A stretch of 64,000 nucleotides of DNA, from assembly GCA_030142905.1 (NCBI GenBank), contig JASJOG010000162.1, positions 458,001-522,000 of the forward strand, given 5' to 3'. Below are positions 1 through 8,947 of the stretch, piece after piece. The notes under the pieces were generated by a model. It did not search any database. It was not told the DNA's origin and saw only the letters and a program-made list of their open reading frames with translations. The translations under genes and the position numbers were made by a program. The stretch's first letter is position 1. The number at the start of each line of letters is the position of its first letter. This stretch comes from Heliopora coerulea (lineage: Eukaryota; Cnidaria; Anthozoa; Scleralcyonacea; Helioporidae).

Positions 1-1098
1 ACGGACAATCGAAGTAGTACATTGGTAGAACAGTAAATACATTCAAAGAACCGTATGGAAACCATTGTAAATCTTTCCAAGATAAGACATAACTCGAACG
101 AAACACAACTCTCGAAACACGTTTGGAACATTACGCTCAAGAACCGACGTTTTAAATTCGACTGGTCAGTGATAAAGCGTGCCACAGCGCACTGAATTTG
201 TGCCTCGAAGAAAAACTTTGGATCACGAAAGCTGACAAACAATCCTTATTAAACAAAAGATCAGAACTCGTTTCAAGGCGCCACCACCAAAGCAAATTTA
301 CCGAATCAAACAACCATCGTGTGAAGAAAAAAGTGATGACTCACCAAGCCTCCGACGCATCGTAGCATAACCTATGCTATAAAACAAGGACCGAATCAGT
401 TGCTTTATAGCCTGCGATGAAGACGAAACTCAGAGTAGCAAACAACAGCATTTTAAGTCTATGTCTAGATTTATTAATATGTATTAAGTAACGCAAAGGA
501 GGAAAAAAATAAATTCATCAGAGATATTTCAATAAGGACATATTAAAATTCAACTTGTCCACGAAACTCAGACAATGTTCTGATAAATGGACCTGGGCTC
601 ATGTATCTTTAGATGGAACTCATACGTTTTCTGCATTTGAAGGACTAAAATGCAGCCTTTGAAGGCAATATTAAACCGGTTTGGATATTTCACGATTTTC
701 ACCATTTGCAAGTAAATCTCTACACTCAAAAAGCATGGAGAACCTGTATGATATCAGTCTGGAGTAAGTTATAAATTTTGTGCAGTTTTTCCGTGTTAGT
801 TTTGATCTAAAACATGTTTACTTTCTTAGTTCCTACTTAGAAGCAGTTCTCAGAGATCAAGAATATTTTATGCTTGAAAAATTAGGAAAGCCATTTTTGA
901 GTGTACAAATAGAAGCCAAAGCCGTTATAGACGCAACCAAGACTACCGCGCAAAGACTATGTCAAAAGCTTTTGGCGGGAATCCAACCTACGATCCAAAA
1001 ACTAGTCTAATGCTCCATCGACTGAGCCACGAAGGCTGTTGCCGGTAGACTGGTTGTAATTTCTGTTAATATGATGGTAATTTTGTAATTCATTTTAC
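1..1098. other. No recognisable gene
   Basis: I see no coding segment with family signatures here. Short ORFs on either strand show no motif. Around 1009-1045 there is a short stretch resembling the tRNA-like part of the SINE seen at 5277 (subsequence ATCGACTGAGCCACGAAGGC). Further exons of the lipase-type gene, which reads leftwards from 1099, could lie here or beyond the left edge, but I could not identify any. Confidence 0.4.
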
Positions 1099-1346
1099 CT
1101 GGATGTCAAACAAATTTGAACCAAAAAGTTTTGGAATGATGTCATCATCCTTCACAATATGGCAAAAGCACTCTTTCCTTGCAGGAATAGATTCTACAAA
1201 CTCTTTCAGTCTTTTGTCACCAACAGGCGTTATTCCGAATGTGATGCACTTTATGACGGTCTTGAGATAACTTAGAGGTAACCCCCTAAGTTTATCCAAC
1301 AAAGAAATCACAACCAAAGAAGCAATGGCGCCACCGGTAGAATGCC
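1099..1346 (-). CDS. Class-3-lipase-type exon (nucleophile elbow)
   Basis: This exon encodes 82 codons of an alpha/beta-hydrolase of the lipase class 3 type. Read on the minus strand it opens with GHSTGG, the nucleophile elbow with the catalytic serine, followed by a hydrophobic helix (AIASLVVISLL). About 35 residues later comes CITFGITPVGD, the strand and turn that place the catalytic aspartate in this family. HIVKDDDIIPKL fits the usual HIVNxxDxVP segment. It is bounded by a good acceptor (pyrimidine-rich run, then TTTAAG at 1347-1352) and a consensus donor (CAG|GTAAAA at 1098/1099). It starts two bases into a codon, so an upstream exon must supply the first base of the Gly codon. The N-terminal part of the same kind of protein is at 19836-20601 on the same strand. 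Linking the two into one gene is inference, because the connecting exon was not found. Confidence 0.7.
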
Positions 1347-2377
1347 CTTAAATTCAAGTTAAAAGAAAAAGATATGACAGCTAAATCGATCAAGATTTCC
1401 TGTGACGTAATTTTTATGTTTAAGGGAATTTGCCGACATTCCAATACACTATATTTGAGTACCAATAATCTCCGAAAGCTGATACCGATAAAGATAATGG
1501 GTTTTCAAAAGTTCTGAAAAGTAAATGGAATGTGGCTGTCAGAAACATTACTTGAAACTGAGTGTCTCAACGGTGGAAGTGAAACAACATCCATGAGTAA
1601 ACTCAGAAAAACATTGCGAAATCTAGTGTCTTGACGTCATCAGAGCTCCCTCCTATTGTCGTCCAATAACCAGCTGAATGGGAGGGGTAAAGTGACCGCT
1701 ATGTAAAAATCTTCAAATTTTTATCGTTATCCTCCATGGTAGTTTTGGTGAATATGATCATAAATATAAAGCTTCTTGGTACAATTGCAAGTATACGCAC
1801 AAACGCTTTCCATGTTCCTATGACAGTTTTATTATGTCAATTTTTGGTGACACGGGAATTCCATTTCAATTCTATGAAATTTGAAAAGCATTTACTTTAA
1901 ACGAGGAGAGATATAAGTAATCTAGATCATGGGGATACAGAAAATAATTTAACCTATAACTATAAAGAATTTGAATAAATTGTGTATTATATCGAACAAG
2001 CTATGGTGTTATACGGCTGGTGTAGTAATCGGGAAATCAATTTCGAAAAAATTTCGTGTTCTAAAGCTTCATATCTAAATTTGCAAGAAAATGCTAATTT
2101 TAGGCAATCACCAATTTGGGCGAAACTTGCTTTTGGAAGGGGAAAATACACACACACACACACATACACACACACACACATACACACACACACACATACA
2201 CACACACACACATACACACACACACACATACACACACACACACATACACACACACACACTTAACAGTCTTAGCAGCTTATACACATTACCGCGTACTAAA
2301 CGCCGTAGAAATAACTGTCCAACTGGCAAGTATTTTTGTATCGAGCAAACCTCAGTATATTATTTCCTTTCTCCATG
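1347..2377. other. Non-coding stretch with CA repeat
   Basis: No gene recognised. It is probably intron of the minus-strand lipase-type gene. The only distinct structure is the CA microsatellite near its right end. Confidence 0.4.
2147..2259. repeat. (CA)n microsatellite interrupted by TA
   Basis: About 113 bases of CACA runs are interrupted every 10-20 bases by CATACA, so the array has a higher-order period. All ORFs across it are repeat translations. Confidence 0.97.
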
Positions 2378-3914
2378 CATTTTCACAAGACGTGAAATGA
2401 AGATGAGAGCCCAGCTCAAAATTCGGAGATGTAGTGTCATCATTCAGGAATAGACAAAAACACACGAACAAAGTTTAATAGAAGTTCACTGACGTTTCGT
2501 TGCCGATGTGCAACATTTTCAAAGTAATTACAGATGGAAATATTAAGATATTTATAATTACAAAAAGTATCACATTAGGATTAAAACCAATGAGAATAAG
2601 GGAGGTGAAAGATGAGACGAGACAAGTAGAGGAGACAATAAACGAAAAAGTATCTGAAATGATAAAGGGACTAATCATTTCAGATACTTTTTCGTTTATT
2701 GATGAGTTACGTAATTTAAATCTGGACACTAATCACATCTTCATGACCAGTTTTGACATATCTTCACTTTTTACTAACGTCCTTCTCGACGAAACGATTG
2801 ATATCATTATTTCTAAGCTTTTTCTCAACTCAACCCACCACCTTGGTTTTACTCGTGCACAGTTTAAGGAATTATTGTCATTAGCCGTCAAAAATTGTCA
2901 TTTTCTTTTTAATGACCACCTTTACGAACAGGTGGACGGTGTTGCCATGGGATCCCCCCTTGGTCCACTGTTTGCTAATAATTTTTTCATCTTTTCACGA
3001 ACGCACCTGGTTAGACAATTGCCCACCTGAATTTAAACCCTTTCATTTCCGACGATATGTTGATTATTATTTTATTATCTTCAAATCCCCAGACCACGTT
3101 CAACCTTTTCTTAATTACTTAAATTCTAAACATCGTAACATTAAATTTACTAGTGAGCCCGAGGTTAACGGGTGTTTACCTTTCTTAGACGTTTCAATTA
3201 ATCGAATTGATGGCTTCTCTACCTCTGTTTATCGAAAACCCACTTTTACAGGACTTTTTACCAACTTTGATAGTTTTATCCCATTATCGTTCAAACGTGG
3301 TCTTATTTACTCATTGCTCAACCGATATTTTAGAATATGCTCATCCTATCATATATTTCATTCTGAGGTCCTTAAACTTAAAGAATTTTTTGTTAACAAT
3401 GGTTACCCCGTCGCTCTTTTTGACCGCTGCCTAAGTATTTTTCTCGACAAGATCTTTTCTCCTCCCATTAACAATATCACTGTCCCTAAACGTGTTGTCT
3501 ATTTCTGCCTCCCTTTTACCGGTGCTCATTCTTTACAAATCCGAACCAAGCTCATCAAACTTGTTTCTTCCTGCTTCCCTCAAATAGACCTTCGTGTCGT
3601 ATTAAAACCTGGTAAACGTCTTTCTACCTTCTTCCAGTTCAAAGACCCTATTCCCAAGTTTCTGAAATCGAATGTAGTTTATCAATTTAAGTGTCAATGC
3701 TGCGCAGCGTTGTATATTGGGCAAACACGCCGTCACCTACACACGCGTATTTCAGAACACATGGGAATTTCGCCTTTGACTGGCAAGAAAGTTTCACATC
3801 CTTCACGTTCTAGCATTCTTACACATTCAACCCAAACTAGCCACTCCATCTCCTTTCATGACTTCTCTATTCTTTCCTCTTGTAATTTACCCCTTGAATT
3901 ACTTATCAGAGAAA

Positions 3915-4644
3915 GGCCCCGTCCACACGTATGCGGATATTTTTTAAAACGGAGGTTTTTTTCTCCGTTTTGGCCTTGCGTCCACACGTAAACGGCGTTT
4001 TCGGCAACCGAAAACGGAGGTTTTCGAAAACGCTCTCCAGAGTGGATTTTTTTGAAAACGCCGTTTTCATGTTTACGTGTGGACGGGCGAAAACGGAGGT
4101 TTTCGAAAACGATGACGTTGATGATCGGGTCTAGTCTATAGCGGTGCGCGTTTTGTATCTGTTTTCAAGGTGGCGGACCAAAACTGTATGGCTATTTTAC
4201 TTGGGCTGATTTCAAGTCTAATAGCTAGCATTCAGCTGCATGTTACTATGTTAAACGTTCACGGAGAATATTTGAGAAAGCAAATGAATATTATGAAGAT
4301 GCTTTCCGTCTCAACGTCGCAAAAAATCGTTTTAAAACGATTAAATAAAAAGCCAGCTAGACCGCGCAGATTCTTGGTAAGGCCAGGACGAACGAGTGCT
4401 CGGTTGGACAACTTTGCCAGCCAAACTGTGGTACCTGAAGAGTGGAGGGATCGTTTGGAAGAGCTCATATTACTAGGCGATGCTCATGCTCTACGCCGGG
4501 CGCTATCATATTTCCATCGTTTTTGCGTTTACGTGTGGACGGGCGAAAACGATTCGAATACGCTACGTGTGGACGCGAATTTTTTTAAAAACGGAGAAAA
4601 AAATCTCTGTTTTTAAAAAAATCTGGATACGTGTGGACAGGGCC
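3915..4644 (+). mobile_element. PIF/Harbinger-like non-autonomous element
   Basis: This insert in the PLE is bounded by inverted ends GGCCCCGTCCACACGTA (left) and TACGTGTGGACAGGGCC (right) and by a 3-bp duplication AAA at 3912-3914 and 4645-4647. Removing it restores the PLE reading frame, so the boundaries are firm. The subterminal regions carry repeated copies of ACGTGTGGAC on both strands. The 3-bp TSD and the encoded fragment fit the PIF/Harbinger superfamily. Confidence 0.85.
4170..4616 (+). pseudogene. Harbinger-type transposase N-terminal fragment
   Basis: The ORF begins MADQNC and carries RPRRFLVRPGRTSARLDNF followed by VVPEEWRDRLEEL. In intact HARBI1/DDE_Tnp_4-like proteins of animals this region typically reads RxFWVRPGRT..WW..F..VVxEEWxxNFRMS. 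The catalytic DDE core is absent, and the last approximately 40 codons run through the element's terminal inverted repeat. It is an internally deleted transposase carried by the non-autonomous element. The family assignment rests on recall of the motif, not on a search. Confidence 0.6.
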
Positions 4645-4841
4645 AAAGTCTACTCATCAATAAACATAAACCTTCTCTTAATGAAAACATCACTTCCGTT
4701 CCGCTTGCCTTATTTTAATTCTCTCGCTCCTCTACTTGTCTCGTCTCATCTTTCACTTCCCTTATTCTCATTGGCTTTAATCCTAATGTGATACCTTTTG
4801 TAATTATAAATATCTTAATATTTCCATCTGTAATAACTTTG

Positions 4842-4882
4842 AAAATGTTGCACGTCGGCAACGAAACGTCAGTGAACTTCTA
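4842..4882 (+). ncRNA. Hammerhead-like motif in PLE 3' region
   Basis: GTTGC, a six-base loop and GGCAAC pair as a short stem, followed directly by GAAACGTCAGTG. This is the arrangement of hammerhead stem II, the GAAA core and the cleavage-side segment. The upstream core box is degenerate here (TTTGAAAA where CTGANGA is expected). Clearer versions are in the other PLE copies of this window. Hammerhead ribozymes are known from Penelope-like elements; activity of this copy is unlikely. Confidence 0.4.
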
Positions 4883-5015
4883 TTAAACTTTATTCGTGTG
4901 TTTTTGTCTATTCCTGAATGATGACACTACATCTCCGAATTTTGAGCTGGGCTCTCATCTTCATTTTACGTCTAAGATTTCCGCCCGGTAAATCTTTAGT
5001 GAACATTTTCACAAG

Positions 5016-5276
5016 TTTAAAAAAAACCAAAAAAGTTACCCTTTTCATTAATTTAACGTAAAAACTGTGCTCACCTGTAAATATAACCCTTTTGTTGAGA
5101 AAAATTTCTCGAGCAAAATAGCCCAAAGGAACTTTTTCTGCCTCTTCAAAGATAACTATTCAAAACAGAAGTTTTTATGATACATATTAATTACCAAACT
5201 CAAAATATTAACTTTAACGACGTGCCATAGCGTATACATATACAAACATATATATATATATATATATATATATAGG
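5016..5276. other. Non-coding, ends in (TA)n
   Basis: No gene seen. A (TA)n microsatellite at about 5247-5274 abuts the SINE copy to its right. Confidence 0.6.
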
Positions 5277-5554
5277 TTGACAAATACTTGAAAGAATTAT
5301 CGAGTGCCTTTAAACCTCGACTTTTTTTAAGACCCAACTGTGACCTATTGCGAAAATGCAACTTTTGGCTTTCCGGCTGGGAATCGAACCCGCGACCCCG
5401 CGAATCTAGTGCGATGCTCTGCCAACTGAGCTACAAAGGCCGTTGCCAAGAGCATGGCCACGAGTTCACTATTCATGAGGAAGGCACACCGAACCAGTGA
5501 AGAGAACATTCAGAAACATATTAGCACTTTTCCTTCGAATGCTCTTATTATAAG
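5277..5554 (-). mobile_element. tRNA-headed SINE, full copy
   Basis: This repeat unit reads on the minus strand from a tRNA-like head (about 5367-5441) towards a body ending at TTGACAAATACTTGAA (5277), next to a (TA)n tract. It is followed directly by a second, truncated copy in the same orientation starting at 5555. The head carries an A-box-like TAGCTCAGTTGGCAGAGC and a B-box-like GGTTCGATTCC, the split pol III promoter typical of tRNA-derived SINEs. Confidence 0.75.
5367..5441 (-). other. tRNA-like SINE head (not a tRNA gene)
   Basis: Of the cloverleaf parts only the D arm is well formed. The T stem pairs at 3 of 5 positions and the acceptor ends do not pair cleanly. The anticodon loop would read AGA (Ser), but there is no long variable arm. 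I therefore read it as a degenerate tRNA-derived promoter. Confidence 0.65.
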
Positions 5555-5690
5555 TTGACAAATACTTGAAGGAATTATCGAGTTCCTCTAAACCTCGACT
5601 TTTTTTAAGACCCAACTGGGACCTGTTGCGAAAATGCAACTTTTGGCCTTCCGGCTGGGAATCAAGCTCCCCTCTTGCGAATTTGGACCC
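5555..5690 (-). mobile_element. Second, truncated copy of the same SINE
   Basis: This is a direct repeat of 5277-5386 with few changes. It loses homology just after GGCTGGGAATC (about 5664), so the tRNA-like head is missing. Confidence 0.75.
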
Positions 5691-7800
5691 TAATTATTGC
5701 CAACAATATTCCGAAGAAGAGCAATTCGAACATAAGAATCTGGTTGCAATAATTTTATTTTGGAATAATTTTACTTTGGAATCAAACTAAAACGCAGACG
5801 TTTCAGGTTGTAATCAAGTATGTCGTATTAGATTTGCGTTGGTTAGTGACTAGCTTAGACTGTAAAAGTTGACCTGGCGTCAATTTTGATTCCTTAACTG
5901 AGAGTAAAGTTTAAGCTTGCTTCGGTTAGTTAGAACTTGAGACAGAGCTAGAAGGTGAATGGCTTGGTAGCGAGTGTCGACCACCAATGCTAGGCCACAA
6001 ACTCTTCAAAATAACGTAATATGTAACTGTGTACAAAGACCATAATGATTGCTTCACTGTGTCGTTTTTCACTTAAATGTGCTACCTAATGTAATAATAT
6101 TTTTCCTCGTTTCAAGGACTCGATTCTTTTTAAACTAAGATCTCGTGCAGTTTATTTATAATAAGCGTCAACGCTGCTCGGCATTATACAAATATACCAA
6201 TATACAATTATTGGCAATAGGAAAACGTCGCTGTAAGAATAACACCATAGAAACTGTCAAAATTATTCAACTGTGTGACAAATAGTGTATGATTCATGTC
6301 AAAAACGGTATAATCTCTTTTCTAAAATCTATTTTCTACCACGCATAAAATAATTGTTCAATTTGAAACAAAACGAAAAGATCTGACTATTTTTCCACCT
6401 CCAGAATGTATTTCTTCCACTTTTGTGACATATAATAATCAACGCAGAACTTACTAATTTTTTCTACCATTCCATTTGGGGAGTTAGGGCGGAGAAGCCT
6501 TCGGACTAGGGGGAGCTCGCCCTCTGCCCCTATGCAACTTGTCAATATGTTTTAACTTTACATCAACGTTCTTCACGTTTCTCTCATCTTAGGGTCTATT
6601 TGCAATAGTTTAGAGGTTTACAGGATTTGAGTAACATTTTCAGTTTAACTTAATGACATATTTAAGCAAGCGTTATGCCCGATACGATTGTTCTCAACCA
6701 TCCAACCCGTTCCGAAATTGTTCGCCATCTTTTAGTGAAGGTCTACCTCAATTGGCTTGTGTGGCTGTAAGCATTGTGAGCGTATTGTACGGTGAGTCGG
6801 GTGACAATTCTCAGCCTCGCGACAGGTCATCGATTAATCATATCACTCCGAAAACCTATTAACAGCCTACAAAAGGCAAAGGGGTGACCAGAAAGAATCA
6901 GCAAAGACGAGCATGCAATATGTCTCAATGTTTTGCAAAGCCAGACGGTACATATTGCGAAATTTTGCAAGTTTGTGAAACATAGGTTCACAATGCGTAC
7001 ATGTGTCTTCTAACAGTTTGATTGCATGTCAACTGAAGGTTTGATTGTAGATTTGTAGCGATTGAGGTTGTGCTGATACCAACAGATAATTGCTGGATGA
7101 GCATAATTCGTAAGTAGGTGAGAGTGTGGAGAGTGGTTTCTAAGCGTAACGATGGTTTCTTGAGAGTTCTTTAGGTGATTATAGACGGGACGATTTTTGA
7201 GAAGGTAAGATATCGTCCCAATGGAATATCTTTAAAATTTATCAACGAATGGGCTGTTGCAAATATCAATTTTTTTGCGGCGCCATGTTGCGTAATAAAA
7301 TGTCATGTGTTAAAGAATCACAAGAATGTTGGTATTTGCACTGTGCTACGAATAAGTCAATGTCGTACCCAGGGACTGTTGTTGGGAAACAAGTGGCGCT
7401 GGTAAGGGCTGAATGTTGCTGCATTACCGGTAACCTGAAGCAAGAAAAATTTCAACATGGACAGTACGTGATAGAACCCGTCCAACCTGTCGGAGTGAAC
7501 TACAAGGATTCGATAAGAGATTCAGCCCGGAAAGTAAAATTCGTCCTCGAGTTGACGTCATCAGCATTACTAGTACTTAAAATCTTTTTTCACGGCCATA
7601 TTTAAAAATATTGATGTAAATGTGAAGATATCTTTATATACATTAACCGAAAGTTGTATATTGTTCGAATCCTCTCGGCATTACCAGTTTTTGGGAAAAA
7701 AAAATGAATATCTTCGCATATGCACTTTAAAATTTGCTTAGCTCTGTGATGTCAGATATGGGACGTCCCAAGGCCATGGAATTATTATTAACTGGTAATA
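5691..7800. other. No recognisable gene
   Basis: Both strands contain only short ORFs (the longest about 118 codons at 7249-7605) without recognisable motifs or splice-site support. It is probably intron of the lipase-type gene, if that gene spans this region. Confidence 0.4.
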
Positions 7801-8221
7801 CACCTTTTGCTGTTCATTGTCAGAAAATATACTATCATTAACGCCAACCTCAAACTCATTAACACAAAAATACATTCATTTTATTCAATCGAAATTTATT
7901 AGAATAGATACGCAACTGTTTGCATCGAAGGGCATTCTATTGTGCCAACAGACGACCATTAACACCACTCTACTATACATTAGGGATCATAAAATTTCAA
8001 TTACGCAAGAGAAATATCTTGTCTAATTGAAATTTTCTTAACCCTAATGTATAGTAAAATAGTGTTAATGGTCGTTTGTTGGCGCTATGGAATGCCCTTT
8101 GATGCAAATGATTATCTACGCTAATGAATGTCGATTGATTAAAATGAATATATTTTGCTTTAATGACTTTGAAGTTGGCGTTAATGATAGTATGCTTTCT
8201 GGTAATGAACAGCAAAAGGTG
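7801..8221. mobile_element. Palindromic MITE with TA duplications
   Basis: The whole element is a long imperfect inverted repeat. CACCTTTTGCTGTTCATT at the left end matches AATGAACAGCAAAAGGTG at the right, and homology continues through about 200 bases per arm to a centre near 8010. TA flanks both ends (7799-7800, 8222-8223), as for Tc1/mariner-type or other TA-targeting transposons. It has no coding capacity; the ORFs on both strands inside it are reflections of each other. Confidence 0.9.
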
Positions 8222-8947
8222 TAGTCAGCCGATGGGTGCCTTATGTCAATTGACAATTAAAGTGCAATTAAGGAATGCCACACTGTAGGAAAACAGCTCA
8301 AATATCTACGAACTTGCTGCGAGAACAGATATGAAAATCTTCAAAAACCTTTTAAACGGTATGACGAGGAAGTTCCACTTTTTATTTCCTTTGACGTAAA
8401 TCTTTAATGAAATGGACTACAAATAACATCTTCCTCGTTCACAGCCGCTGTTCATACGAAATTTTTTGCGTGAACGGCTGCCAATATTGCTGTTTCCTTT
8501 CACAAATTGCGACACATTGACTGATTTCTTGTGAAGAAACAGAAATCGATCCGCATGAAGTAATACATTCCATTATTCCATAAAGCTGTAAACAACAGAT
8601 TTATTGTAGTTATTTCTGGAAATCTTAATTCAGATTTGGAAATACAAATTGTATTCGAGGTAGGGTGATGACTGAATAAACAGAAGCCACCCAAGTAGGT
8701 TGTTTTGGGGAGATTTTGAATGATTGTTGACGAAATTCAAGACGCGAGTATACACGCTAGTTTTTTATTATCTGTCATCACAAAATATGAAAACAGATTT
8801 GAGACTGGATTTTCAAGTTCTTTGGAACTAAACCCAGGTAGAATTATCTGACTTGGACGGCTGCCATTTGGGATAGCAAGGCTCCCATGAGCTTTAAATC
8901 GCTATATCTTGATAAAAACAAAATATCAGACAAAATTCAGCTAATAA
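8222..8947. other. No recognisable gene
   Basis: No motif-bearing ORF, RNA gene or clear repeat was recognised between the MITE and the hAT element. Confidence 0.4.

Larger units (their letters stand above)
2701..4718 (+). pseudogene. PLE reverse transcriptase/GIY-YIG polyprotein, broken
   Basis: Reverse transcriptase motifs are visible in order: FDISSLFTNV (fingers/palm Asp), VDGVAMGSPLGPLFAN (the PLE-typical VxMGSxLxP motif), then RRYVDYYF, where the usual YVDD catalytic pair reads YVDY. Next come FTSEPEVNGCLPFLDV and SVYRKPTFTG. The C-terminal part has the GIY-YIG-type nuclease segment: paired cysteines (KCQCCAALYIGQTRRHLHTR) followed by SEH. The frame changes once near 2980-3000, within FANNFF/FHERTW. 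The 730-bp insert at 3915-4644 splits the last approximately 25 codons; the frame resumes at 4645 and ends at the TAA at 4716-4718. It is a dead copy on three counts: frameshift, insertion, and the substituted second Asp of the catalytic pair. Confidence 0.9.
2390..5003 (+). mobile_element. Penelope-like retroelement with 12-bp TSD
   Basis: A Penelope-like element inserted with a 12-bp target duplication, CATTTTCACAAG, at 2378-2389 and 5004-5015. Its 5' end (about 2390-2635) is an inverted copy of its own 3' end (about 4728-4975), the inverted pseudo-LTR layout known for PLEs. At 2636-2663 and 2674-2701 a perfect 28-bp inverted repeat with a 10-bp spacer marks the switch from the inverted piece to the forward coding part. 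The forward part encodes reverse transcriptase and then a GIY-YIG domain. The element ends in a short tail carrying TTTCCGCCCGG. A Harbinger-type element has since inserted at 3915-4644. Confidence 0.9.

Noticed and set aside
1982..2453. Several overlapping ORFs of 70-120 codons on both strands
   Set aside because: They translate the CA repeat (His-Thr or Cys-Val runs) and have no other support.
5367..5441. Minus-strand tRNA gene (anticodon AGA)
   Set aside because: T stem and acceptor stem do not pair, no Ser-type variable arm, and the flank is a repeated SINE body.
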